NCBI GenBank assembly: GCA_963931865.1
Contig: OZ007510.1
Coordinates: forward strand, 9,334,993-9,398,992
DNA from: Axinella damicornis
Lineage: Eukaryota > Porifera > Demospongiae > Axinellida > Axinellidae
Reading direction: 5' to 3'
DNA length: 64,000 nucleotides
Of this stretch, positions 40,775-51,508 are shown piece by piece. How positions within the stretch are numbered: position 1 is the stretch's first letter; every line of letters starts with the position of its first letter. Below the pieces are notes generated by a model. It was not told the origin of the DNA. It worked only from the letters and a program-made list of their open reading frames with translations, and made no database searches. Both the position numbers and the translations under genes were made by a program.

Positions 40775-41578
40775 ATTGAGACTGTAGTAAACAATGTTGA
40801 CATTGCTATATAGCATAAATGGCAATATCCACTTTGACCTCGCTTCTTGAGAGTCTAGGAGCTATTCATGTTATGTCTGTCCCAGGCCTCTGAAGGCTAG
40901 CCTCGTTCCTGGACCGAGGTTAGTTATCCCATGCACGTGCATGCACAGCAAGGGGTAGAGTGATTGCTGTGTCTGTCAGTATGTCAGTAGTACCAAGAGT
41001 TATGAACTCTTGGTAGTACCAGTATGTCAGCACCAGTATGTCAGTCAGGTCAGTGTACCTTTCGGCCAATCTGCTTTCAGCTGCACGGAGCCCCCTCCAC
41101 CAGGGACCTCTGGAGAGGCAAAATCCTCCCTCCCCCTCATTCTTGGTACGGGCACATACTACCCAAGACCCGTGAATTGAGCGCCCACATACCTCGTTCC
41201 CAGCTTTTTGTACTGTATGCGACTAAAAAGCTGAGGAGGAGCCTGGGGACGAGGCTAGACATGTCAGTTAACAAGCTTAAGGTAAGCATACCATATGCAT
41301 GGTACCACTGTGTAAGTACATGTACTACATGACAAGGTGGGCATACCATAGCCTCGTTCCCAGGCCCGCGCGCCGTGCAACCGAAACGGCGCGCGGGCCT
41401 GGGAACGAGGCTAGGCATACCATATACCACTAGTATAGTACTAGTATAGTACTGGTAAATCATCCACTCTCATGCGCCAAACATGCAGCGCCAAAAATAG
41501 AACATGCAGCGTCATTGCATTACATCATCGAGTAAACAAATCCTCGAAGACAGTGATGAACATGCATTTTGATGCGAC
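40775..41578. other. Intergenic, sialidase-like to 41579 gene
   Basis: Holds a degraded TAGCC element (40899-40924), a small palindrome ACCAAGAGTT/AACTCTTGGT (40991-41013) with a duplicated CAGTATGTCAG, a hairpin at 41191-41262 (loop word TTTTTGTACTGTATGCGAC) and copy i. No exon seen. Confidence 0.6.
41349..41413. mobile_element. TAGCC palindromic element, copy i
   Basis: A 65-bp element: TAGCCTCGTTCCCAGGCCCG paired with CGGGCCTGGGAACGAGGCTA, and inner CGCGCCG/CGGCGCG. GGCATACCA is an exact 9-bp flanking duplication (41340-41348 and 41414-41422). Confidence 0.9.
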
Positions 41579-43928
41579 ATGAGTTCAGCAGCTGAGGTAG
41601 TGGTTCAGGAATTGTTGGATGGCGTGTTTGAGGACGTCTTCCAGCGCACAGAATGGGACATTACCGCCAGGATCAAGGATGCGACAAGGAGGTCGCACAC
41701 AGTACACGGGCCCCACTTCAACTTGTGTACACTGGTTCGTGTGCTGCATCCATCGCGCGTGCTGACTTGTTTTAGTTTACGCAGGGGGAGAGCTGAAATA
41801 CTGCAGCTGCGGTGTGTAGAGCAGCAGGCTTCAGGTAAAGGGTCAGCCGATGGTTGTATGATCATGAACCTGAGGTCATAGATCGATACTTACCATTGGA
41901 CTGTTTACAATGCCCTACATGCAGTCTTGATCTCTAGTCGAACAAACTAGCCTTTGTTAGCTCTCTCCAGCATGCAATCGCTTTGAGTTGATCCGTGCTT
42001 GGGAAATTTGAGAGGCTAGCCCGCTAGACTATCTTGATCACATAGGAACAGATATGATTCCTAACCTTGTTCCCAGGCTCCTGCGCTGTGTGCAGGGGGG
42101 GGGGGGGAGCCTTGGAACGAGGCTACAAGATATCCCTCCGAGTTTGTTTCTCGGACATCCATGTTTCCATCGAAGTCTGTCTGTGACTTTGCTGTTTCGC
42201 TGTGTTTAGCATTTATAGTACTTGCATGCCCTTTATCCTTCACTGGTCCAATACACCTGTATTTCAGGCTCTGTGCATTGTTTCCCACACACTATTTCTT
42301 ACCCCCAGGCTACTGTGGACATTATGCACTGTTCTTCGCCTTGTGCTGTTTAGAGTGCTGCTGTACTGAGCTGCTGTCCGATTGTGAAGGCTTCCTCACT
42401 GAAACAAGCTGTGTGGGTGGCTTTTGGAGAAGGTGGAGCTTGCCAGACTAAGAAACATATTCCATCACTGAACAGCAGACCAAATGCTGTCCTAGTCTCG
42501 GTCCCAGACCAACCCCAGCGCAGACCGCTTTCAGTATCACGTTTTTCCGCGCATTATACTGGAAGCGATATAATTATGTGCTGGATGAAAGTCTGAGAGT
42601 GAGACCAGGAGTGCATCAGTATATATGCACTCCTGATGAGACTAATACTGTCCTAAAGATTAAAGGGCACATTTGATATCTAGTTTGAAATGGGAATGCT
42701 TTTGCAAATAAGATTCACCAGGAGTTGTAGCCAACCCGTATAAGGCATTTTTGTGCTATAGCTAATCGGAGAAAGATGGAACCCTAACAAGTACGGTAGT
42801 TTGACGCTCCTTCGCGGCGCTCATAAGCTCCTGGATTCACGGCCTTAGTATTTATTATATTCTTGTCTATTGCCATTTGCAGATACTGGAAGTCAATAGG
42901 GACCCTTCTGGAGCATGTCGCAGAGAGGGAGGAAGAACTGTGGTGGCCATGGACTGCTGAGCATGTGCTGACAGGAGACATGGAGCGCTCCTACCTTTCC
43001 TACATTCTGGCCAGTGATGCTCATGTGCAGGGTCTTCAAGGAGACCAGAGGATAGTGGTGTTGCATGTAAGCGACTGCATGAAGCATGCGGCGCTTTCCT
43101 TTTCAAGTTAAGCTTATGGAATTGTTACTTTCCTTGCAGTATGCATATGGATGTATTCAAGATACCGAGTCCCAAGTGTGTGCTATGCAGCAACGTATCA
43201 CTGCATTTCGAGAGGCTCCACCCCCTGCGCACCTGGTATTCATCCTGGGTGTGACCAACCATTGGATTACCTTGCTGGCCTACAAGTCTGGACCTAAAGA
43301 GGGGACTAGTACCTGCAGAGCTGTCGAAGAGCATGACTCGGAACAGAAGAACATTGTATGGGAGAGTGGAGGGGAGAAAATAGGTTTGCTTTACTTTGAC
43401 TCCAACAATGTTCCGGTGTTGGGAGCTTCAGATGCCGATATCCTGGCACGCATGCACCAGAAAGAGAAGGAGAGGGTGCAGAGGACAGGGAAAGGGTGGT
43501 CTGAGTGGAAACGGGGTGTGATTTTTCAGGCCTTTGTGGACCAACGGCAACTGGTGTGGATGTTGGCAGAATGCTTGTGTGGGAAGGCAGACCTGAGGGG
43601 GGAGCTAGTGGGTTCAAACTGGTGCCGGGTGCTGGACAGCTATGAACAGAGTGTTGTCACTTTGCTGAACAGCAGTGAGGATGGTGGGCTATATGTGGCA
43701 CTGCTGCTGCAGTGGCTCGAGGTGCACTACCGCCCACAGACACTTAGGGACACACACGTAGGCATGCTATGCAGACTGGGTCCTTGCTGGTTGAGTCAGA
43801 GGGCGAGGGAGAGGTTGAAACAGTGGGTGGAACACTGTCAGAATATGCTCAGGGGCTGCTCCACTGGCGTAGCCCTTGTGGACCTTTTTGCATCCGTTGT
43901 GGACCAAACTGCCACTCTTGTGCTCTAG
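41579..43928 (+). CDS. Unrecognised protein with Cys-His-Asp arrangement
   Basis: Exons 41579-41834, 42309-42432, 42883-43066 and 43140-43928 give 450 residues, all junctions in phase. I do not recognise the family. Around residue 88 is SGYCGHYALFFALCCLECC, in which a Cys precedes a hydrophobic helix. Around residues 230-240 is HLVFILGVTNHWITLLAY, a hydrophobic strand with His-Trp. About 40 residues on is GLLYFDSNNVPV. Cys-helix, then strand-His, then strand-Asp/Asn is the order seen in papain-like (clan CA) cysteine proteases and related deubiquitinases, so a protease-like fold is a guess worth testing. The C-terminal 170 residues are helical (LVWMLAECLCGK, YVALLLQWLEVHY). No signal peptide or membrane segment. 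Intron 1 contains a degraded TAGCC element at 42062-42125. Confidence 0.7.
42493..42605. repeat. Nested hairpin, AGTCTCG/CTTTCAGTAT type
   Basis: TAGTCTCGGTCCCAGACCAA, CCCCAGCGCAGACC, then CTTTCAGTATCACG pairing with CATTATACTGGAAGCG. A related arrangement is at 30460-30535. It lies in an intron of the 41579 gene. Confidence 0.5.
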
Positions 43929-44596
43929 AAATAGGGAGCATTAGGCCAATTGGGTGGTCCGGCAGTGGTTGTGGTGGATGGTTGTGGTGGCTGGAGGGTT
44001 ACAACAATTATGCTGTCCAAGTCGAGTTGATGGTCACTTTGCAGATTTAGTCTTGTTTGTTATGTGTCAGTACATGTGTACACATGAACATAATAATAGT
44101 CTCGTTCGCGTGTTGTTTCTTTTTTCAATTCCATTCATCCATTGCTACTGCTTCCAACAGATGTGAATGCATGATTACCAGACCCTACATTCATAGTCTA
44201 CATTCAAGTTTTAGTAAACGTTATGCCCTGCAACACCATAGGAAATAATTATGCCCCCATGCACAATTCAGATGACTGTACAGATTTTATACCCTACAGA
44301 ACGATACTCAATCCCAACCTTATTATACACGCAATACACTCAATGGTGTAGCATAGCATAATACTAGACGTCCCTTCCTGTGGTATGGTTAACACCCAGC
44401 CAGAGGTGGTAGTTGTCTCACGTGAGTTGCAACTCAGATGTTCAGTCACAGGCATCTAAAGGAGACAACACTGGTAAGTCACAGCTACTAGCAAAGTAGC
44501 AATCACATAAAAGTCTCTAATGTCAGTTGGTAAAGCTGTATAAAACAGCGTACCCCATTGACAACAAAATTTAGACCAAGCATCTGCATGTGCAAT

Positions 44597-44640
44597 TAGC
44601 CTCATTCCCAGGCCATGTACATGGCCTGGGAATGAGGCTA
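44597..44640. mobile_element. TAGCC palindromic element, copy j (perfect 44-bp palindrome)
   Basis: TAGCCTCATTCCCAGGCCAT followed by GTAC and its exact reverse complement: no mismatch over 44 bp. The flanks ATGTGCAAT (44588-44596) and CTGTGCAAT (44641-44649) match at 8 of 9 positions. Confidence 0.9.
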
Positions 44641-44825
44641 CTGTGCAATATGAATACACACTACTCCAAATTATGCTGTTTTTTTTTTTGCAGTACAGAT
44701 GGTGTATTTGTAAACTAATGGCCTTGTTCCGTACTGTAAGCGACGAAAAGCTGGCTGGGAACAAGGCTACTTTTGAGGCTGTTCTCTTGCAGCACAGTAA
44801 GTTTGGAGCAGGCATAGAGAAGGCA

Positions 44826-44851
44826 CCCCCCCCCCCCCCCCCCCCCCCCCC
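44826..44851. repeat. Poly(C) tract
   Basis: Twenty-six consecutive C followed by TAGGGGCTCC. Confidence 0.95.
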
Positions 44852-46027
44852 TAGGGGCTCCTGGGACCCAGTTGGCTCACGGCGCCCCGGCCCTCCCCAA
44901 TCTTCCACCGTCCCTCTCTCCACACACCCTCCCCTCTCCCCACACACACTCCTCCCACATACCTTCTCGTCAGTTTATCTCACCAACATGCATGCATGCT
45001 GGCTCCCTGGCTGATGAGACATTTCAGAGTTCCTGCACCTAATGCAGACGCAGACTTGGGATCAGATTGAAGCATTGATTCACCAGAGGATAATGAGTTA
45101 TTTAGACTATGCCTGTTTCTCAATAATAACCTCAACCTTGGGCTTTGGGATTGTATTTCTGATACAACCACTCACAGCATGGTCTAAGTACGTTTCATGG
45201 GTAGAGGTATAGGTAGGTTTTAGGGCTCACATGAGCAAGGACAGTACCAAGGTCAGCCCAAGACTTTTGGCCTAAGTATGCAAACATACATATCGCCACT
45301 GCCAACACCTTCATAGCAGCACAGAGACTTACTTGGTTCTAGCTATAGCTGCGTAGATTAGCACTCTGCAGACAAGCAGACATCGTGCGACTAAGGAATT
45401 CTGTTTATGTAAACGCAACTTATTTACTGACCCTCTGTGATCCAACAACCAAGCTTTTCAGGAAGTAAGGTTCACCGCATGATGCAATGGCTTTCCAGGA
45501 TCCAACACATTGGGTTAGCATAATTATCATTTCCACCAGAAATCACCTGACCCTGCCAGGCATTGTATGTAAGCACTTGGAGTACATTACATTGGAGGTC
45601 TGTCTTTCAGCTTGAAGTTTACTTATAGGAATATCCAGTTCTCAGGTTCTCATGCTCCAAAACCGCACACGGGATATGGCACTAGCTCAGCCATCTAAGT
45701 ACATTTGTGACTGTAACCACATCTACTTACTAGTGAGTATTCAATCAAGTTGCTAGGGCAATGCTAACTGCATGATGAATAACAGTCTTGAGCAATACCT
45801 GTTGCTCATGTGGGACGGGGGACTATGGCAGCAAGCACAAGAGAGGTCTGAGCTCTGCAGTATGCAAGAGAGCACTATGATCACAATCACTCATGCACTC
45901 CCCTCACTTGCCCTTCCCCTATATATCCTTACAAACAACTTGCACTGTGAGTTTCATACCACACATGTACACATGCAAACATGTACACACACACACAAAA
46001 TTAATGTACACGTGCACACACATGAAT

Positions 46028-46286
46028 CAGGAGCGCATGAGCCGCCGAAGGCAGCAAAGGAGCGTCGAACTAGTATAGACATGTTGTAATCCCTCACACC
46101 TTACGGTCATACCTTATATGGAAGGCCTTTGCAGTACCACACAAACACCAATTTGTTTTTTGTAATGCGCTCTTGCCGTATAAGGTAAAATTCTGGGACG
46201 TGTGAAGGACTACTACTTCGGCTAGGGCGCACATGCTGAGTTCGACGCTCCTTCGCTGCCTTCGGCGGATCATGCGCTCCTGCATG
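46028..46286. mobile_element. 259-bp MITE, AGGAGCGCATGA ends
   Basis: TCAGGAGCGCATGAGCCGCC (left) pairs with the right end GGCGGATCATGCGCTCCTGC; inward, GAAGGCAGCAAAGGAGCGTC pairs with GACGCTCCTTCGCTGCCTTC. The interior has CTTATATGGAAGG/CCGTATAAGG words. Related GGAGCTTATGAGCGCCGC hairpins occur near 42800 and at 53475-53520. Confidence 0.75.
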
Positions 46287-46955
46287 AACACATGGTGTAG
46301 TATTGTGCCCAGCCATCCACACGCACCCCACAGAGAACGTCTAGTGGTTTGAGTGAAATTTCTTGTCACTAACACCTTACTCATATGGATTGTAGGATGG
46401 CCAATGAAATCGTAGAACACTAAGTCTTGTGTAATACGTCACCAATCGATCAAGGAGTCAACAGTTTATAACAGCTCGTAAGGAAGACGTACTTCACTGT
46501 TGGTTCATGACACCCCTCCATAGCTTCTAAGAACCTTTCAGCCATCTCCAAGTTCAAAAACAACGTTACGGTTTACTGCAATACCAGAATAATGAAGAAG
46601 TCCACCACCCTTTTGTCAGCAGCCAATGTTTTGGGGGTTAGTGAAACATTGCTGACTGGGCTACATGACAAACAGTACAGAGAGGATGATCGTCTATCTT
46701 CATTTTCTCTGATAATTGCATTGTTAGTGCAATCAGTGCTATCAATTACAACTACACTGGACACCCCTCTGTGACAAGAAATGTAACTCAAGCCACCAGA
46801 TGTTCTCTGCCGGTGAGCGTGGATGTCTGGGCATGAGACTACACACGGTGTCCTCCATGTGTGTGTGATGGTCTGGCTTCTGCCTCTGGGTTCAATCTGA
46901 CCGACTATTCTGACTACCCTGATGCTAGTATGCCATTCTAATTGCTACCCCTTCC

Positions 46956-46995
46956 TAGCTTCGTTCACAGGCCACGCAGCCTGGGAATGAGGCTA
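46956..46995. mobile_element. TAGCC palindromic element, copy k
   Basis: A 40-bp member, TAGCTTCGTTCACAGGC against GCCTGGGAATGAGGCTA. ACCCCTTCC is exactly duplicated on both sides (46947-46955 and 46996-47004). Confidence 0.82.
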
Positions 46996-47248
46996 ACCCC
47001 TTCCCTTCCCCCTTACTTGTCAAGCCCATGCCTATCTCCTCAATCCTTCAGCTCATGCTCCACTTTCAACTTCAACTCGACCCTCGCTCGGGTGACATAG
47101 TGTCTTCTGAGGTGAAAGAAGTGGAGGGAAGGAGATAAATTTGAGCAGGCAAAAGAGTGAAGCTAAATCGACAGAACACACTGTCTTTATGCAATTCCCC
47201 CCTGGGTGATCTAAACTAGAAGTAAATTGATAAAGCGTAAGATCTCAC

Positions 47249-47639
47249 CATGCAGTCACATTCGTCTGTTCCTCCAGTTCCAGGCTCCTGTCTGTCAGCT
47301 CCTTCGCCATCTCTTCAATCCAGCTGCATCTACCTGTCCATTGTGGAAATGCGCATGTTGAGGGAGGGGGTGCTCAAATCCCTCTCTCTATCAATGTGCA
47401 CACACACACACACACACACGCATGAGGCAAAACAATACAACAACTTCTTGTATAAAAAACACGTGCAATTCTCTACTGGTGGGCAAGTCATGGGCCCACC
47501 AGTGGCAAGAATACTAGACTGAACCTCCCCTGAAGATCTTACTCCAGCTTGTTCGTCCGCTCTGAAAGGTGGTTGGCCTCAAGGGTGTTCCTCTTCAGGT
47601 CCTTCACCACTTTTCTTGTGGGTTGACAGGCCATGCAGC
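47249..47639 (-). CDS. Putative coiled-coil exons of an unrecognised gene
   Basis: Two exon-like segments on the minus strand, 47543-47639 and 47249-47323, have CAG acceptors and GTAAGA / GTGAGA donors and join in phase: RKVVKDLKRNTLEANHLSER continues TNKLDWIEEMAKELTDRS and LELEEQTNVTA. Heptad spacing and charge suggest a coiled coil. Neither the upstream start nor a convincing downstream exon was found; read-through of the second donor gives a stop at 47245. It could be the remnant of a decayed gene. I do not recognise the family. Confidence 0.35.
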
Positions 47640-47695
47640 CTGGGGAGAGGGTCTGAGTAGACAAGGGGGGAGTGGGAGAGGGTCTGAGTAGACAA

Positions 47696-47719
47696 GGGGG
47701 GGGGGGGGGGGGGGGGGGG
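47696..47719. repeat. Poly(G) tract in a duplicated segment
   Basis: Twenty-four consecutive G. The flanking GAGTAGACAAGGGGGGAGTG is repeated on both sides (47656 and 47724 areas), so the tract arose inside a short tandem duplication. Confidence 0.85.
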
Positions 47720-48904
47720 TCCGAGTAGACAAGGGGGGAGTGGGAGAGGGGAGGTCACATAGCCTCACACACACACATCAACAAACACACACATGTCAGA
47801 GCCTCCAGCATGGGGGTTCGGTACGGGCACTGCCGAAGGCAGTGAATAGAGGTGCATAGTGGTTATCCAATCCGCGCAAAGCGCGGAAACTTTTCAAAGT
47901 CGAGCTCACAGTTAACCTAAAGATCAACAAGCTGATGATCAGTGAGTCTGCATGGTATGGAAGGTGCTACCGCTAATGCCAAGTGAATTCAAACAGCAAC
48001 AACAAAAGGCTGTAGGCAGGTATACTGTAGAACAACGGACATAGAAGGGGATACTGAAGTACACTGCATGCATTTATTGCAGCACAACAGACACAGTTGT
48101 GTTGTAGCAGTGTCGCTCAAGTATGTAAATCACCAGGAACTCTTACGTTATGTTCACCATCCCACATTTACCAGGCTATCAGGAGTGTGATGGCAGTGTT
48201 TGCTCAAGGGGTGTCACCTGCTCAAGAGTTTGTGAGTGTGATCAAAATGGAATCAAACGATCAACTACTTTTAAGAGCTGATCAAGGTAAAATGAAACTC
48301 ATCAACAAATTTTCTCAGCGAGGCGTGGCTACTTTCCCCCATTGAATCCTGAGACGGCTTCAGAAGAGACTGATCATCAAGGACAATTTTGCAGATCAAG
48401 AAAAAGCCGCGTCATGGCAAACTATGTCTCACCACAAGATAAACCATGACATGAACTCTTCATTGCCTACACCACTCACTCTTCTTTGCTTTATCCAAGG
48501 AGGCCATATCTGCAGGCCAAATCGGTTGTATTCTTCTAAAGAGTAATGAGAAAGTGGTGGAGCAGCACTGTATTTGTAGGATCCAATTCAAATTGTAGCA
48601 TTCTCTCTCTTCCACTAACCTAACAGCCTCAAGTCCAAACTGTCAACAATTAACCTCGACCTCGTTCCCAGACTCCAAGCCTTATTCCCAAGCGGCGTAC
48701 CCTACTTGCATGCATTACGGTATTACAAGTCAACTACAACGACAGGAACAGAAGGAGCGGCAATGGCAGAGGGCCTAACGGAGGAGGCCAACGGCTATGG
48801 AGACCGAAGAAAAACGACAGAGACGGAGACACGCTCACCATTGTCCATAGTTAACGCGTGCACAGGGCGTTTACCGCCAAAAAATGAACGACTACGGATG
48901 CCAA

Positions 48905-49031
48905 CCAATCAAATTAGAGCAATACCGGCGCGCGTATTGCCAACCAATCAAATTAGAGCGTTACCGGCGCATGCGTGGCCGCCGGCTTCTGCGGGTATAT
49001 AAAGAGGCTCCGGGTGCGCACAAGTCATTCG
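48905..49031 (+). promoter_or_regulatory. Promoter-like array, left arm, facing right
   Basis: Two CCAAT boxes inside CCAACCAATCAAATTAGAGC (48905-48910 and 48944-48949), TATATAAAG at 48996-49004 and a TCATTCG cap-site word at 49025-49031, about 30 bp after the TATA box. CCAAT, TATA and YCATTCR are the usual set in replication-dependent histone gene promoters. A 5' splice-site-like AAGG|GTAAGT follows at 49113. Promoter activity is inferred, not shown. Confidence 0.6.
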
Positions 49032-49142
49032 GGCTTGGTTTAGCTCGGGTGAGGTTAAGGTGAGGTGAGCCCTCACTATAACCTTACCCTAGCAGAACCT
49101 TTCACCGCAAGGGTAAGTTCAGGTATAGGTAGTGGGATGGGG

Positions 49143-49290
49143 TGGGAGCATTGCATGTGGTGGGTGGGAGCATTGCATGTGGTGGGTGGGAGCATTGCAT
49201 GTGGTGGGTGGGAGCATTGCATGTGGTGGGTGGGAGCATTGCATGTGGTGGGTGGGAGCATTGCATGGGGTGGGTGGGAGTGTTGCATGT
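49143..49290. repeat. 22-bp minisatellite, left block
   Basis: About seven copies of GGGAGCATTGCATGTGGTGG plus GT; inverted relative to the right block. Confidence 0.9.
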
Positions 49291-49379
49291 GGTGGTGGGT
49301 ATGTATTGGGTTGGGCATACAACAAAGCAAGTACACACTTGAACTATACTTCCAACCACCCCATGCAATCCCAGCCACT

Positions 49380-49686
49380 AGATGCAATGCTCCCACCCAC
49401 CCCATGCAATGCTCCCACCCACCCCATGCAATGCTCCCACCCACCCCATGCAATGCTCCCACCCACCACATGCAATGCTCCCACCCACCACATGCAATGC
49501 TCCCACCCACCACATGCAATGCTCCCACCCACCACATGCAATGCTCCCACCCACCACATGCAATGCTCCCACCCACCACATGCAATGCTCCCACCCACCA
49601 CATGCAATGCTCCCACCCACCACATGCAATGCTCCCACCCACCACATGCAATGCTCCCACCCACCACATGCAATGCTCCCACCCCA
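49380..49686. repeat. 22-bp minisatellite, right block
   Basis: About fourteen copies of the reverse-complement unit (CATGCAATGCTCCCACCCAC plus CA), with the innermost copies carrying the CCCCATG variant also found in the innermost left copy. Confidence 0.9.
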
Positions 49687-49793
49687 TCCCACTACCTATA
49701 CCTGAACTTACCCTTGCGGTGAAAGGTTCTGCTAGGGTAAGGTTATAGTGAGGGCTCACCTCACCTTAACCTCACCCGAGCTAAACCAAGCCC

Positions 49794-49919
49794 GAATGAC
49801 TTGTGCGCACCCGGAGCCTCTTTATATACCCGCAGAAGCCGGCGGCCACGCATGCGCCGGTAACGCTCTAATTTGATTGGTTGGCAATACGCGCGCCGGT
49901 ATTGCTCTAATTTGATTGG
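49794..49919 (-). promoter_or_regulatory. Promoter-like array, right arm, facing left
   Basis: Mirror image of the left-arm array: ATTGG at 49915-49919 and 49876-49880, CTTTATATA at 49820-49828, GAATGA at 49794-49799, then ACTTACCC (splice-donor complement) at 49706-49713. The two arrays would drive convergent transcription through the minisatellite. Confidence 0.6.
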
Positions 49920-51059
49920 TTGGCATCCGTAGTCGTTCATTTTTTGGCGGTAAACGCCCTGTGCACGCGTTAACTATGGACAATGGTGAGCGTGTCTCCG
50001 TCTCTGTCGTTTTTCTTCGGTCTCCATAGCCGTTGGCCTCCTCCGTTAGGCCCTCTGCCATTGCCGCTCCTTCTGTTCCAGTCGTTGTAGTTGACTCTGA
50101 ATAATGTTTCACGCCGCTTGGCTTGGGGTCTGGGAACGAGGCCGAGGTTGACGTTTGGCTGTTAGTAGTCCGAAGAGAGAGAATGGGGTGGAGAGGTAGA
50201 GAAGGAAGGCAGGGACGAGGGAAAGCGATGTCAACTCTCCTTTATGCTAGAGAGTTCATAAACCCCTGCAGAGACAACTACCATGCCGGTCATATGCTAC
50301 TAGCTACAGTCCTTTGCAGTTGCCTGTATCACCTGGAGGAACACCTTCAAGTGCCGCAGAATACACTAGTTCTGAACTTGAAGTAGCTACTAACGTCAAA
50401 ATTGATTGTTACTAGCTTGACCATTGACAGCTGTCTCTTGCAATTGACTGATCCAAGCCAACTGAATAGACTGTAGTTGCCTCAACATTGTGAATGCTAC
50501 AATTTGAATTGGATCCTACAAATACAGTGCTGCTCTACCACTTTCTCATTACTCTTTAGAAGAATACAACTGAGGAGAGATGAGGGAGTTGGCATGCAGA
50601 TATGGCCTCCTTGGATAAAGCAAAGAAGAGTGAGTGGTGTACTGGTGTATGCAGCAAGGAGTTCATGGATGAGGTTCCTGTTTGATCTGAGGAAGTACGT
50701 GGGTGCAAGTATCCCTTCATGTCATGAGTTGGTGAGAGGGTACAGCAAGGGGCAGCGGAAGCACAGGAGCTGTAGCCCACCTAAAGTGCACAAGGGGCTT
50801 AGGTGGCGGAACCCAGCGCACGATGACATTGCAATGATGATGATGTCATCGTGGCTCTTGTCCCCCACCTGAGCTACAGCCCCTGTGCTTCCACCCGCCT
50901 TTGCTTCCGCCCGCTGTTGCTTCCTTCCTGTGCTTCCACTGCTCAACATAAAATAGACATTAGCGCATTCCTCCTGCCATCAAGAACTAGTGAGCCATGA
51001 ACCATTGTGTACAAGTCCAAACTGTTTCATACGTTACAATTGCATGTACCAGATTAACG

Positions 51060-51215
51060 GTATTTGGGTGTCATAGGCATGAATGACTCCTGTTGTATGT
51101 GACCCCCGGTGACTGGTGCCTAGGCGATGATGACTCCTGGTCACTGGTACCTAGGCATGAGTGACTCCTTGCCTAGGCACAAATGGCTCCCCCCTGACGC
51201 GAATGACTCACGCCT
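51060..51215. repeat. Degenerate GATGACTCC / CCTAGGCA minisatellite
   Basis: Repeated variants of GGTGACTGGTGCCTAGGC and ATGACTCC over 150 bp, irregular in spacing. Confidence 0.6.
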
Positions 51216-51508
51216 ACATGTACCCTAAACTAATCCCTGCAAACTCAGATTTATTCTACTGCTGATTCAAAGCAATTGCAACACCAGGGATGGACAGTTA
51301 CATCTGCTTGCCAGACTGTCCATCACAAACCATCAGCATCCTTTCCAGCTACAACAATTATATCGGATGCATTTCCGCTGGGGGGAGGCATTAATGCCTT
51401 AGGCACAGAATGGGGAGTTAGTTCTGGATGGGGAGTCATTCATGGTACAGATTGACATGTCTATAACCCGACATGTCTTCTATGGAAGGCTCAATCTCTA
51501 TCGTCTGC

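Larger units (their letters stand above)
43929..47244. other. Gene-poor interval after the 41579 gene
   Basis: No exon I can support across 3.3 kb. It contains palindromic copies j and k, a further degraded member at 44722-44769, a poly(C) tract, and a MITE at 46028-46286. Short hydrophobic open frames near 46592-46774 were considered and not accepted. Confidence 0.5.
48447..50671. mobile_element. 2.2-kb foldback structure with promoter-bearing arms
   Basis: Left arm (about 48447-49130) and right arm (about 49690-50671) are inverted copies. The inner 400 bp (48735-49125 versus 49700-50095) look almost identical; both encode the same hypothetical 80-residue string in mirror orientation. The outer part is less similar, and the right arm has about 290 extra bp (50200-50490). 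Each arm contains CCTCGTTCCCAGAC/GTCTGGGAACGAGG near its junction, the end-motif of the short TAGCC elements. The centre is a 22-bp minisatellite, 7 units on the left and about 14 on the right, pointing in opposite orientations around 90 unique bases. Long repeats-within-arms recall foldback/Galileo-type transposons. No transposase was found. Confidence 0.8.

Noticed and set aside
46592..46774. Hydrophobic open frame faintly like ninjurin
   Set aside because: Weak resemblance only, no paired second transmembrane exon and no convincing splice sites; too uncertain to list as a gene.
47027..47095. Third exon of the coiled-coil candidate (VELKLKVEHELKD)
   Set aside because: Joining it in phase needs an acceptor with no pyrimidine tract; the better acceptor creates a stop at the junction.
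48905..49112. A histone gene or spliced-leader RNA in the foldback arms
   Set aside because: The promoter words fit histone genes, but no histone-fold coding sequence follows, and the distance to the donor-like site is too long for a typical spliced-leader exon.
49065..49759. Long open frames (up to 227 codons) on both strands across the 22-bp minisatellite
   Set aside because: They are mirror-image translations of an inverted tandem repeat; frame openness follows from the unit sequence, not from selection.
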